From Bacteroides ovatus (GTDB lineage: Bacteria > Bacteroidota > Bacteroidia > Bacteroidales > Bacteroidaceae), in NCBI RefSeq assembly GCF_001314995.1, contig NZ_CP012938.1, positions 3,720,001-3,784,000 on the forward strand: 64,000 nt of DNA, read 5' to 3'. This document shows positions 9,313-16,603 of this stretch, piece after piece (position 1 is the first letter of the stretch; the number at the start of each line of letters is the position of its first letter). The notes beneath the pieces were generated by a model that was not told where the DNA came from, searched no databases, and saw only the letters and a program-made list of their open reading frames with translations. The position numbers were made by a program, and so were the translations under genes.

Positions 9313-9342
9313 CAAATGTAATTCAAAAATAGGTAGTTTCAA
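9313..9342 (-). promoter_or_regulatory. Promoter of the SGNH hydrolase gene
   Basis: Read on the minus strand, TTG (9342-9340), 19 bases, then TACATTTG (9320-9313), an exact Bacteroidetes-type arrangement. This places the transcript start about 35 bases before the ATG. Confidence 0.65.
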
Positions 9343-9451
9343 TCAATTTGGGCAGTCAATCTCATCCATACAACCGGACAGACAAACGGGTCTCTATTTG
9401 ACGATTCTTGCTAAAATGCAGGTTTACAGTATTTTTTCATCAAAGTTATCA

Positions 9452-9481
9452 TTGAGTTTTACACCTAAAATCCTATCTTTG
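9452..9481 (+). promoter_or_regulatory. Forward promoter in the 442-base gap before the methyltransferase gene
   Basis: TTG (9452-9454), 19 bases, TATCTTTG (9474-9481). The methyltransferase begins 230 bases downstream, so the leader is long. It contains a 10-bp hairpin with arms 9548-9557 and 9570-9579 (TAATCTGTAA type, 12-nt loop). No convincing protein-coding gene was seen in 9271-9712. The leader could carry a regulatory RNA structure or the hairpin could end a short transcript. Confidence 0.55.
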
Positions 9482-9712
9482 TCACAAACTAAAAGAAAAA
9501 TTGGATGTTTAACTCATTTTCATTCCATAAGGATTCCGTTCTGTAAATAATCTGTAAGCCTTCCTCTCATTACAGATTATCCCTTATGTTTTCTGACATA
9601 TTCTTGTCAGAGTTATTTTCTATATCTAAATTTTAAACTATTTGTATGGTCAAATGGTCACAAGCATCGTCACATGCCTTCATTTACCGTACTGCTAAAA
9701 CATTAAAAAACA

Positions 9713-10486
9713 ATGAGTAACGAATTAAAAACAATCCACGAATTCGATTTTACACTGATATGTAATTACTTCAAAGGACTAAAACGTCAAGGTCCGGGAA
9801 GCCCTGAAGTCACACAAAAAGCCTTAAGTTTCACCAACGAACTGTCTGACAATGCCAGAATAGCCGATATTGGCTGTGGCACAGGCGGGCAGACAATGGC
9901 ATTAGCCAACTATACGAAAGGGCAAATTACAGGCATCGATCTTTTCCCCGACTTCATCGAAATATTCAACAGAAATGCAATAGAAGCCCATTGCGAAGAC
10001 AGAGTAAAAGGCATTGTCGGTTCTATGGACGCTTTGCCGTTTCAAGAGGAAGAACTCGATCTGATCTGGTCCGAAGGAGCTATCTATAATATAGGATTCG
10101 AACGCGGCATGAATGAATGGAATAAGTTCCTGAAAAAGAACGGATTCATCGCTGTAACGGAAGCATCCTGGTTCACCCCGGAACGCCCCTCCGAAATAGA
10201 CGACTTCTGGATGGCTAATTACCCGGAAATCGATACGATTCCGAGAAAAATAGCACAAATGGAGAAAGCCGGATATATCCCGACAGCCCATTTCATCTTA
10301 CCGGAAAATTGCTGGACCGAGCATTTCTATGCTCCCCAATTCCCGGTTCAGGAAGCCTTTCTGAAGGAATATGCAGGAAATGAAGCTGCCGCAGACCTCA
10401 TCGCCGGTCAACGACACGAAGAGAACCTATATAATAAGTATAAAGAATACTACGGCTATGTATTCTATATAGGAAAAAAAAGATAA
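9713..10486 (+). CDS. Class I SAM-dependent methyltransferase
   Basis: 257 residues, cytoplasmic. Motif I for S-adenosylmethionine binding is [11 protein letters not shown] (about 44-54), followed by the acidic strand end [10 protein letters not shown] and the motif IV-like [16 protein letters not shown]. This is the Methyltransf_11/25 fold seen in small-molecule methyltransferases. The C-terminal part ([15 protein letters not shown]) is conserved in Bacteroides homologues whose substrate I do not know. A good terminator follows at 10497-10532, so it is a single-gene unit. A link with the AraC-type regulator just downstream is possible but not shown. Confidence 0.8.
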   Translation: MSNELKTIHEFDFTLICNYFKGLKRQGPGSPEVTQKALSFTNELSDNARIADIGCGTGGQTMALANYTKGQITGIDLFPDFIEIFNRNAIEAHCEDRVKGIVGSMDALPFQEEELDLIWSEGAIYNIGFERGMNEWNKFLKKNGFIAVTEASWFTPERPSEIDDFWMANYPEIDTIPRKIAQMEKAGYIPTAHFILPENCWTEHFYAPQFPVQEAFLKEYAGNEAAADLIAGQRHEENLYNKYKEYYGYVFYIGKKR

Positions 10487-10496
10487 TTGACTATCT

Positions 10497-10532
10497 GCCG
10501 GAGAAGTTAGCAAGATAGGATAACTCTCCGGC
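10497..10532 (+). terminator. Terminator after the methyltransferase gene
   Basis: Arms 10497-10509 and 10521-10532 pair over 12 bp (GCCGGAGA...TCTCCGGC) with one bulge, followed by a T-rich stretch. Confidence 0.8.
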
Positions 10533-10560
10533 ATTTATTATCCTTTATTTTGCAGAAGAT

Positions 10561-10911
10561 ATGGAAACGAAAGATATAAATAAGGAAGAATATCAGTTAC
10601 GGATCAACAAAGTGACCGACTATATCCATCAAAACATTGACCAGCCGTTATCATTACAGAAAATGGCGGGTATCGCATGCTTTTCTCCTTTCCACTTCCA
10701 CCGCGTATTTACAATCCTGACCGGCGAAACGCCTACGGATTATATCAAACGCACCCGGATTGAAAAAGCAGCCCTATTATTAAAACAAAACAAGGAACTT
10801 TCCGCCACCGAAATTGCCGCCCTTTGCGGCTTTAGCAGCCTTTCGCTGTTAAGTCGCAATTTCAGGCTGCATTTCAGTATGACGATCCGGGAGTTCCGCT
10901 CACTAAAATAA
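10561..10911 (+). CDS. Minimal AraC-family regulator (HTH domain only)
   Basis: 116 residues, almost entirely the two helix-turn-helix motifs of AraC/XylS proteins: INQPLSLQKMAGIACFSPFHFHR and a second motif ending in ATEIAALCGFSSLSLLSR (shown here as fragments). HFHRVFTILTGETPTDYIKRT-type spacing is standard. There is no N-terminal sensing domain, as in SoxS or MarA, so activity would be controlled by amount or a partner. It is followed after 13 bases by a 74-residue gene, probably in the same transcript, and begins 28 bases after a terminator. Targets are unknown; the adjacent methyltransferase is a candidate. Confidence 0.85.
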   Translation: METKDINKEEYQLRINKVTDYIHQNIDQPLSLQKMAGIACFSPFHFHRVFTILTGETPTDYIKRTRIEKAALLLKQNKELSATEIAALCGFSSLSLLSRNFRLHFSMTIREFRSLK

Positions 10912-10924
10912 AACGCTAAAGAAT

Positions 10925-11149
10925 ATGGAAAAAGAAAATAAGATTCTGATTTTTCGAACTTCTATCACCAAAAGATGTGACATCAAACGCATAGGAAAAC
11001 TTTTGGCAGAGTTCCCTCAAATAGACAAATGGAATGTGGACTTTGAGGACTGGGAGAAAATATTAAGAATCGAGTGCAGTGGTATCACTGCACTCGAAAT
11101 ATCGGAAGTACTCCGGAATAATCATATTTTTGCCAGCGAACTGGAATAA
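10925..11149 (+). CDS. Small uncharacterised protein, HMA/ferredoxin-like fold possible
   Basis: 74 residues. I do not recognise a family with certainty. The predicted order strand-helix-strand-strand-helix-strand (ILIFRTSI, DIKRIGKLLAEF, WNVDFEDW, ILRIECSG, ALEISEVLRN, FASELE) matches a ferredoxin-like fold such as heavy-metal-associated chaperones, but the usual CxxC is absent (TKRCDIKR has a single Cys). It probably shares a transcript with the AraC-type gene. A perfect 11-bp hairpin lies inside the 3' part of the coding sequence at 11071-11096. Confidence 0.6.
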   Translation: MEKENKILIFRTSITKRCDIKRIGKLLAEFPQIDKWNVDFEDWEKILRIECSGITALEISEVLRNNHIFASELE

Positions 11150-11167
11150 AACGGAGGGAAAGAAGTC

Positions 11168-11866
11168 TCAAACTCCCAACAATTGTTTCAATTCACCCAT
11201 TCCTTCAGAAGCTCCCTTCTGAATTACATGTATCGAACGGGAAGTATGCGTATCTACCGGTTTCGGATCAATCAGATACACCTCTGCTCCTCTCGGTACA
11301 TAATGAAGCAGCCCCGCCGCAGGATATACATTAAGCGATGTACCGATAATGACGAAAATATCCGCTTTCTCCACATAGCGGATAGCTGTTTCAATTTCCG
11401 GCACAGCTTCTCCAAACCATACAATGAAAGGTCGTAATTGAGTGCCGTCACCGGCCTTGTCTCCCATCTTCACTTCATATTCTTCCGGTTTCAGCTCTTT
11501 TATAAATTGAGGATTATATGGATCTCTGCTGGAACATACTTTTGTCAGTTCGCCATGCAGATGAATAATGTGGCTACTTCCGGCGCGTTCATGCAGATTA
11601 TCTACATTCTGCGTCACCACCGTTACATGGAAACTTTTCTCCAGTTCCGCCAACAATTCATGCCCACGGTTCGGTTTCACCTCCAACAACTGTTTCCGGC
11701 GTTCATTATAGAAATTAATCACCAGAGCCGGGTCCCGCTGATAACCTTCAGGAGTAGCCACCTGCTCCACAGGATATTTATCCCACAAACCGCCCGCATC
11801 CCGAAATGTACTGATCCCACTCTCGGCACTCATACCGGCACCCGTCAAAACTACCAGATTTTTCAT
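11168..11866 (-). CDS. cobB: Sir2-family NAD-dependent protein deacylase (sirtuin)
   Basis: 232 residues from ATG 11866. This start is chosen because MKNLVVLTGAGMSAESGIS begins directly at the NAD-binding strand, a strong AAGGAGGA ribosome site precedes it, and a -7 box at 11905-11898 would put the transcript start just downstream of the upstream in-frame alternative. Motifs: GAGMSAESGI, TQNVDNLHERAG, the catalytic His104 in HLHGEL, and GTSLNVYPAAG. Tyr53 and Arg56 (FYNERR) are the residues that select succinyl/malonyl-lysine in CobB and SIRT5, so desuccinylase activity is likely. Only Cys111 of the usual four zinc ligands is visible; the zinc ribbon seems lost. Confidence 0.92.
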   Translation of the reverse strand: MKNLVVLTGAGMSAESGISTFRDAGGLWDKYPVEQVATPEGYQRDPALVINFYNERRKQLLEVKPNRGHELLAELEKSFHVTVVTQNVDNLHERAGSSHIIHLHGELTKVCSSRDPYNPQFIKELKPEEYEVKMGDKAGDGTQLRPFIVWFGEAVPEIETAIRYVEKADIFVIIGTSLNVYPAAGLLHYVPRGAEVYLIDPKPVDTHTSRSIHVIQKGASEGMGELKQLLGV

Positions 11867-11897
11867 TACTATTCCTCCTTCTTTTTTAATAGCCACA

Positions 11898-11905
11898 CAA
11901 ATGTA
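11898..11905 (-). promoter_or_regulatory. Candidate -7 box of the sirtuin gene
   Basis: On the minus strand TACATTTG matches TAnnTTTG. No good -33 element is seen. It supports ATG 11866 as the start. Confidence 0.45.
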
Positions 11906-12015
11906 ATCAGAATCATCGAATAAAAGAAGACTTTCTTACGCTTAATCTAATCCGATTTATGCAGAACTTTAAGATGAAAGATATAGGTAGTTAACATCAA
12001 ACATACTAATATTTA

Positions 12016-12103
12016 TTCATCTGACTATAGTTAAACTTTCATCTGACTATAGTTATTCTTTCATCTGACTATAGTCAGACGAAAAGAAAACTATAGTTAG
12101 ACG
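12016..12103. repeat. Four-unit array with exact 22-bp period (locus A)
   Basis: Units at 12016, 12038, 12060 and 12082, each with the self-complementary core ACTATAGT at the same offset. Units 1-3 share the left flank TTCATCTG; units 3 and 4 share the right flank AGACG. Unit 3 forms a perfect 16-bp palindrome at 12064-12079. The array lies in the 440-base gap between the divergent sirtuin and FKBP genes, about 240 bases before the FKBP start. No gene was seen in this gap. Confidence 0.85.
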
Positions 12104-12254
12104 ATTAATTATCTGCATAAACTAACTTACACAATAAGAATAAGCAGATTAAATCCCGCCAACAAAAGAACTAATTCTTTAAAGAAAAGCGATTAACTTT
12201 CACAGATATAAGAATTTTTAAATAGCAAATGCTAAATCATTCAAATAAAACACG

Positions 12255-12262
12255 TACTTTTG
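12255..12262 (+). promoter_or_regulatory. Candidate -7 box for the FKBP operon
   Basis: TACTTTTG matches TAnnTTTG, 78 bases before the FKBP start. A -33 element is not evident. Confidence 0.45.
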
Positions 12263-12299
12263 CGTTTCATAAATTTGCAATTGATTGAAAGCTAAAACC

Positions 12300-12347
12300 A
12301 TGAAGGTGATACATTTCAATCGCCAACAAAAAACATTATATGGATAA
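12300..12347 (+). CDS. Possible 15-codon leader peptide
   Basis: ATG 12300 opens a 15-codon frame (MKVIHFNRQQKTLYG) that ends in TAA at 12345-12347, inside the second and third codons of the FKBP gene. It sits in the right place for a translated leader that overlaps the downstream start. There is no codon-bias or comparative evidence, so this may be chance. Confidence 0.2.
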   Translation: MKVIHFNRQQKTLYG

Positions 12348-12924
12348 ATTCAGTTACTCTATTGGCCTCGGAATTGGTCAAAACTTATCAAGCATGGGAA
12401 TCGGAAACCTTGCGGTAGATGATTTCGCACAAGCAATCAAAGATGTATTAGAAGGTAATCAGACGGCTATCAGCCACAATGAAGCCCGCGAAATAGTGAA
12501 CAAATATTTCGAAGAATTGGAATCTAAGATGGGTGCCGTTGCTATTGAGCAGGGACAGGCATTCCTCGAAGAAAACAAAAAAGGACCGGGCGTAGTTGTC
12601 CTTCCCAGCGGACTACAATATGAAATCATCAAAGAAGGTACAGGTAAAAAGCCGAAAGCTACCGATCAGGTAAGATGCCACTATGAAGGTACATTGATCG
12701 ACGGTACACTGTTCGACAGCTCTATCCAACGCGGAGAACCGGCTGTATTCGGCGTCAACCAAGTAATCCCGGGATGGGTGGAAGCTTTGCAGCTGATGCC
12801 GGAAGGTTCCAAATGGAAACTGTATATTCCGTCAGAACTCGCTTATGGCGCAAGAGGTGCCGGAGAAATGATTCCTCCTCACAGCACACTCATTTTTGAA
12901 GTAGAATTACTCGAAGTATTATAA
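12340..12924 (+). CDS. Cytoplasmic FKBP-type peptidyl-prolyl isomerase (FklB-like)
   Basis: 194 residues, no signal peptide. Residues 1-85 are the helical dimerisation region of FKBP22/Mip-type proteins (SIGLGIGQNLSSMG, QGQAFLEENKK); residues 90-194 are the FKBP domain with VRCHYEGTLIDGTLFDSS, VIPGWVEALQLMPEG, IPSELAYG and STLIFEVELL, which carry the active-site aromatic and acidic residues. It catalyses cis-trans isomerisation of prolyl bonds and helps folding. It is followed after 20 bases by a lipoprotein paralogue, so the pair provides cytoplasmic and envelope versions. Confidence 0.92.
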   Translation: MDKFSYSIGLGIGQNLSSMGIGNLAVDDFAQAIKDVLEGNQTAISHNEAREIVNKYFEELESKMGAVAIEQGQAFLEENKKGPGVVVLPSGLQYEIIKEGTGKKPKATDQVRCHYEGTLIDGTLFDSSIQRGEPAVFGVNQVIPGWVEALQLMPEGSKWKLYIPSELAYGARGAGEMIPPHSTLIFEVELLEVL

Positions 12925-12944
12925 ATAAAAAATTTCAAAGCAAA

Positions 12945-13823
12945 ATGAAAAAAGTTAGTATTTTTATGGCAATCGCCGCTGCAGCAAGCCTTGCTTCTTG
13001 TACAGCTCAAGCTCCTAAAGCAAATCTGAAAACAGACATCGACTCACTGTCGTATTCTATCGGTATGGCTCAGACTCAAGGTCTGAAAGGCTATCTGACA
13101 GGTCGTCTGGATGTTGATACTACTTACATGGCAGAATTCATCAAAGGTTTGAACGAAGGCGCAAACAAGACTAGCAAAAAAGACATCGCTTACATGGCAG
13201 GTCTGCAAATCGGTCAGCAAATCAGCAACCAGATGATGAAAGGTATCAACCAAGAATTGTTTGGTACAGACTCTACTAAAACTATCAGCAAAGAAAACTT
13301 CATGGCAGGTTTCATCGCAGGTACTTTGGAAAAAGGCGGCGTAATGACTATGGAAGCAGCTCAAGAATATACTCGTACAGCTATGGAAACTATCAAAGCA
13401 AAAGCTTTGGAAGAAAAATATGCTGACTATAAAGCTGAAAACGAAAAATTCCTTGCTGAAAACAAGACTAAAGACGGCGTAAAAACAACTGCAAGCGGTC
13501 TGCAATACAAAGTAATCACTGAAGGTAAAGGTGAAATTCCTGCTGACACTTGCAAAGTGAAAGTGAACTACAAAGGTACTTTGATCGACGGAACAGAATT
13601 CGACAGCTCTTACAAACGTAACGAACCGTCTACTTTCCGTGCTAACCAAGTAATCAAAGGTTGGACAGAAGCATTGACTATGATGCCTGTAGGTTCTAAA
13701 TGGGAACTTTATATCCCGCAAGAACTTGCTTACGGTGCAAGAGAATCTGGCAACCAAATCAAACCGTTCTCTACTTTGATTTTCGAAGTTGAACTGTTGA
13801 GCATCGAAAAAGATAAGAAATAA
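12945..13823 (+). CDS. FKBP-type peptidyl-prolyl isomerase lipoprotein (Mip-like)
   Basis: 292 residues. Signal peptide with lipobox LASC, Cys19 being the lipidated residue, so it is anchored in the envelope. An extended N-terminal helical domain (about 30-165) with two SIGMAQTQG/AGLQIGQQ-type segments precedes the FKBP domain (about 185-285): VNYKGTLIDGTEFDSS, VIKGWTEALTMMPVG, IPQELAYG, STLIFEVELL. Codons are strongly biased (for example AAA, GAA, GGT), suggesting high expression. It shares a transcript with the upstream FKBP, ending at a strong terminator at 13851-13884. Confidence 0.93.
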   Translation: MKKVSIFMAIAAAASLASCTAQAPKANLKTDIDSLSYSIGMAQTQGLKGYLTGRLDVDTTYMAEFIKGLNEGANKTSKKDIAYMAGLQIGQQISNQMMKGINQELFGTDSTKTISKENFMAGFIAGTLEKGGVMTMEAAQEYTRTAMETIKAKALEEKYADYKAENEKFLAENKTKDGVKTTASGLQYKVITEGKGEIPADTCKVKVNYKGTLIDGTEFDSSYKRNEPSTFRANQVIKGWTEALTMMPVGSKWELYIPQELAYGARESGNQIKPFSTLIFEVELLSIEKDKK

Positions 13824-13850
13824 GAAAGTTCTTTTCTAAATAGAAAAAGG

Positions 13851-13884
13851 AAAGAGGCGCAAAACGTTTGTGCCTCTTTTTTTT
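13851..13884 (+). terminator. Terminator of the FKBP operon
   Basis: 13-bp stem with arms 13851-13863 and 13867-13879 (AAAGAGGC...GCCTCTTT, one G-T pair) followed by a run of T. Confidence 0.92.
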
Positions 13885-13935
13885 GCTTTTTCCTATTTTT
13901 TTTCTCCGAAAAGAAGAATAATTAAAATAAATCTC

Positions 13936-13943
13936 TATATTTG
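13936..13943 (+). promoter_or_regulatory. Candidate -7 box of the Lrp-family gene
   Basis: TATATTTG, 41 bases before ATG 13984. An in-frame start upstream at 13870 would lie within the FKBP terminator and upstream of this box, so it was rejected. Confidence 0.5.
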
Positions 13944-13983
13944 CTTACTATTTGATAACAACAGGAAATTACAATTTATTATT

Positions 13984-14448
13984 ATGGAAAGAATAGACAA
14001 CCTCGACAGGCAAATCCTAGAGATTATCTCCCAGAATGCCCGCATCCCTTTTAAAGACGTAGCAGCCGAATGTGGAGTATCACGCGCAGCTATCCATCAG
14101 CGTGTGCAAAGACTGATTGACCTAGGTGTCATTGTAGGCTCTGGTTACCATGTGAACCCGAAATCATTGGGCTACAGAACTTGTACATACGTGGGTATCA
14201 AGCTGGAAAAAGGCTCCATGTACAAATCTGTCGTAGCGGAATTACAAAAGATTCCCGAAATAGTGGAATGTCATTTCACTACAGGCCCGTACACAATGCT
14301 GACAAAACTTTATGCATGCGACAACGAACATCTGATGGATTTGCTGAATAACAAAATGCAAGAAATACCAGGTGTAGTAGCTACCGAGACTCTGATTTCT
14401 CTGGAACAGAGTATCAAGAAAGAGATTCCCATCCGCGTTGAAAAATAA
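13984..14448 (+). CDS. Lrp/AsnC-family transcriptional regulator
   Basis: 154 residues from ATG 13984 (MERIDNLDRQILEIIS), the canonical start for this family. Residues 1-60 form the winged helix (IPFKDVAAECGVSRAAIHQRVQRL); residues 70-150 form the RAM/AsnC ligand-binding domain (VGIKLEKGS, CHFTTGPYTMLTKLYA). Such proteins bind amino acids and regulate metabolism or transport. Five bases after its stop comes a small membrane protein gene that probably shares the transcript. The ligand cannot be read from sequence. Confidence 0.92.
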   Translation: MERIDNLDRQILEIISQNARIPFKDVAAECGVSRAAIHQRVQRLIDLGVIVGSGYHVNPKSLGYRTCTYVGIKLEKGSMYKSVVAELQKIPEIVECHFTTGPYTMLTKLYACDNEHLMDLLNNKMQEIPGVVATETLISLEQSIKKEIPIRVEK

Positions 14449-14453
14449 TTGTG

Positions 14454-14765
14454 ATGGAGTTTCTAAATGAATATCACCTTGCAGGGTTATTCATCGGAAT
14501 CTGTACCTTTTTGATTATCGGCCTTTTTCACCCCGTCGTGGTAAAGGCCGAATATTACTGGGGCACAAAATGCTGGTGGATATTCCTGGTACTCGGCATT
14601 GCCGGTGTGATTGCCTCCTTAAGTATCGATAATGTGATCTTATCTTCTTTATTAGGCGTGTTTGCGTTTTCTTCCTTCTGGACGATCAAAGAGGTTTTCG
14701 AACAGGAAGAACGGGTACAAAAAGGATGGTTCCCCAAGAATCCGAAGCGCAAATATAAGTTCTAG
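14454..14765 (+). CDS. Small membrane protein, DUF4491-like
   Basis: 103 residues from ATG 14454; a GTG one codon earlier is also possible. Three hydrophobic segments: LAGLFIGICTFLIIGLF, WWIFLVLGIAGVIASLS and LLGVFAFSSFWTIKEVF, then a charged tail with EQEERVQKGWFPKNPKRKY. The segment HPVVVKAEYYWGTKCWW and the tail match the Bacteroidetes DUF4491 family as I remember it. Function unknown. It follows the Lrp-type gene closely and precedes the tRNA promoter. Confidence 0.75.
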   Translation: MEFLNEYHLAGLFIGICTFLIIGLFHPVVVKAEYYWGTKCWWIFLVLGIAGVIASLSIDNVILSSLLGVFAFSSFWTIKEVFEQEERVQKGWFPKNPKRKYKF

Positions 14766-14797
14766 AAGCAAAGGATTACAGTTTTTTCTCGAAAGAA

Positions 14798-14829
14798 TTT
14801 GCATAATTCGACGGAAAATACTACTTTTG
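14798..14829 (+). promoter_or_regulatory. tRNA promoter
   Basis: TTTG (14798-14801), 20 bases, TACTTTTG (14822-14829), an excellent match to the Bacteroidetes consensus, 27 bases before the tRNA. Confidence 0.8.
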
Positions 14830-14856
14830 TCACCGCATCCAGTTAATGGATACATC

Positions 14857-14930
14857 GGGCTTTTAGCTCAGTTGGTTAGAGCAACAGACTCATAATCTGG
14901 AGGTCCTTGGTTCAAGCCCAAGATGGCCCA
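14857..14930 (+). tRNA. tRNA with anticodon CAT (elongator Met or Ile2)
   Basis: Cloverleaf folds by eye: acceptor 14857-14863 with 14923-14929 (one T-T mismatch), D stem GCTC/GAGC, anticodon loop CTCATAA with CAT at 14891-14893, T arm CTTGG-TTCAAGC-CCAAG, discriminator A at 14930. CCA is not encoded. The anticodon stem lacks the three G-C pairs of initiator tRNA, so this is elongator tRNA-Met or the lysidine-modified tRNA-Ile. It has its own promoter and terminator. Confidence 0.93.
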
Positions 14931-14931
14931 C

Positions 14932-14971
14932 GAAAAATTCCTGTAAGTATTTCACTTACAGGAGTTTTTCT
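14932..14971 (+). terminator. Terminator after the tRNA
   Basis: 8-bp stem CCTGTAAG (14940-14947) with CTTACAGG (14955-14962), flanked by A on the left and followed by TTTTTCTTTT. Confidence 0.85.
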
Positions 14972-15042
14972 TTTATACGGTCAGAATAATGAGATTTACA
15001 AAATTAGGAACAGTGCTCCATATTGAAATAAGAATATCAATA

Positions 15043-15819
15043 CTAAATGATTCCAAAGTGCTTCAAAGCCTTACACAAACCGTCATTCTCAACGGTATCA
15101 GTAACAAAATCGGCTGACGCCTTGACAGTCTCCGATGCATTTCCCATAGCTACCCCGATTCCGGCAACTTTCAGCATAGGAATATCATTACCGCCATCAC
15201 CGCAAGCCATTATTTCCGCCATCTCAATTCCATAATAATCGGCAAAAGCTGAAAGTCCGGTTGCCTTACTGATTCCTGCAAGGTTCACATCAGCAAATAA
15301 GGGATGCCAGCGTGATAAGGAAAGGTTAGGCAGAAGCGGCATTACTTGCTGTTCCATTTCATCATCGATATAAAAACAAAGCTGGCAACACTCTTTTCTG
15401 TCAAATAGTTCTCCAATGTCTACAACGGCGGGGATGGGATGTTCCACGATTTTGGCAATCCGTTCGACAGTCGGAGTCAGCCGATTGACAAACACGCCTT
15501 CATCCAGTTCAATAGCAACTGCGAAATCAAAAGCTTTTGCTATTTCCATGGCTTTCTTAAAATCATCCTTTGGAATAAGGTGTCTCCTTATCACAGTGCC
15601 ATCCAGTAAGACACAGTCAGCTCCATTCAATGCAATAATTCCATCATACGGAACAGCAGCTATTTCATGAAGGTCGCCTGCCGCTCTACCGGTAGCAATG
15701 ACTATTCGAATCCCACGGTCATGAATCTCCTTAAGAGCTTCAACAGAAGATTGCAATATTTTATGAGTTTCAAAACTCACCAATGTTCCATCTACATCGA
15801 GCATGATTGCTTTTATCAT
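15043..15819 (-). CDS. HAD-superfamily phosphatase, Cof type
   Basis: 258 residues, cytoplasmic. Motif I LDVDGT gives nucleophile Asp8 and acid Asp10; motif II is VIATGRA; motif IV is ACGDGGNDIPML, followed by GVAMGNASETVKASADFVT, all characteristic of type IIB (Cof) HAD hydrolases that dephosphorylate sugar phosphates or cofactors. The C2B cap spans about 80-190. A -7-like box TAACTTTG lies at 15866-15859. The substrate is not predictable. It stands alone between the tRNA unit and the ECF sigma gene. Confidence 0.9.
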   Translation of the reverse strand: MIKAIMLDVDGTLVSFETHKILQSSVEALKEIHDRGIRIVIATGRAAGDLHEIAAVPYDGIIALNGADCVLLDGTVIRRHLIPKDDFKKAMEIAKAFDFAVAIELDEGVFVNRLTPTVERIAKIVEHPIPAVVDIGELFDRKECCQLCFYIDDEMEQQVMPLLPNLSLSRWHPLFADVNLAGISKATGLSAFADYYGIEMAEIMACGDGGNDIPMLKVAGIGVAMGNASETVKASADFVTDTVENDGLCKALKHFGII

Positions 15820-15905
15820 AACACCTATATTTTTTATTTACAGTCTATTACCCAGCGACAAAGTTACTGAAAAAATCCCCATAGCAGGTATACCTCCAAT
15901 ACATA

Positions 15906-15942
15906 AAACAAAAAAGGCAAAAGGAAACAAGATCCTTTTGCC
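15906..15942 (-). terminator. Terminator of the ECF sigma factor gene
   Basis: Perfect 10-bp stem, arms 15916-15925 and 15933-15942 (GGCAAAAGGA and complement), with a T-rich run on the minus strand at 15915-15906. It ends the leftward transcript from 15983-16486. Confidence 0.85.
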
Positions 15943-15982
15943 CTATACCTATTGATACCTACTGAAAAATGATAGTTAACGT

Positions 15983-16486
15983 TTAGCGGAAGTCCTTCAA
16001 CTCTTCCTGTAATTTCTGACGGGTAAAGAATATGCGGCTTTTTACAGTACCTAACGGAAGATTCAACTTCTCTGCAATCTCACGGTACTTGAATCCTGAA
16101 ACGTGCATAGCAAACGGAACTCTGTATTCTTTAGGCAGAGCATTGACTACGCGGTGCATTTCCTTTAAATCGTAAGCTCTTTCTGTACTTTCAAAACCTG
16201 ACTCTTGTGGCAGATTCAGATGATAGAGGTTTTCAGTCTGATCGACAAATGTCTGATCGCGCACTACTTTGCGGTAATTATTAATAAAGATGTTCCGCAT
16301 TATAGTATACATCCATCCTTTAAAATTTGTGTCGGGGGTATATTTGTCTTCGTTATCCAATGCTTTTAATGAGGTTTCCTGTAACAAATCGTTTGCTTCT
16401 TCACGATCGGTTGTCAGTTTGTATGCGAAGCGGAGTAATTCATCCTGTACTCCTATCAGATCTTTCCTGAAGCTTAAACTTTTCAT
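15983..16486 (-). CDS. ECF-type RNA polymerase sigma factor
   Basis: 167 residues. Region 2 (about 10-75) includes YKLTTDREEANDLLQETSL and FKGWMYTIMRNIFINNYRK, which bind core polymerase and melt the -10; region 4 (about 110-165) includes LPKEYRVPFAMHVSGFKY and EIAEKLNLPLGTVKSRI, a helix-turn-helix for the -35. No region 3, as expected for ECF factors. No anti-sigma gene is adjacent on either side, so its control is not visible here. A long leader with direct repeats (16604-16645) lies upstream. Regulon unknown; it is not next to a SusC gene, unlike ECF factors that control PULs. Confidence 0.92.
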   Translation of the reverse strand: MKSLSFRKDLIGVQDELLRFAYKLTTDREEANDLLQETSLKALDNEDKYTPDTNFKGWMYTIMRNIFINNYRKVVRDQTFVDQTENLYHLNLPQESGFESTERAYDLKEMHRVVNALPKEYRVPFAMHVSGFKYREIAEKLNLPLGTVKSRIFFTRQKLQEELKDFR

Positions 16487-16603
16487 ATACGCTATTTTTA
16501 AATTGTGAGTATTCGTTGTTATAATTTTGATGTTGCAAGTTTACGGGTTTTCAACAAATGTGGCAGGTGAAGAACAGACATTGTTTAGGGGAAAATCTAT
16601 CGG

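Noticed and set aside
9287..9550. Open frame of 87 codons in the gap before the methyltransferase
   Set aside because: It runs over promoter elements of both strands, has no codon bias, and resembles no protein.
12016..12103. CRISPR-like array
   Set aside because: Units are contiguous 22-mers with no unique spacers of spacer length and there are no cas genes.
13044..13757. Long open frame (237 codons) on the minus strand
   Set aside because: It lies antisense within the FKBP lipoprotein gene, whose strong codon bias creates open complementary frames; the translation is Phe/Cys/His-rich nonsense.
14857..14930. tRNA as an integration site of a mobile element
   Set aside because: No integrase, no repeated tRNA 3' end nearby, and the flanking genes are ordinary chromosomal ones.
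15983..16486. ECF sigma factor as regulator of the PUL
   Set aside because: It is 15 kb away, not adjacent to a SusC with signalling domain or to a FecR-type anti-sigma gene.
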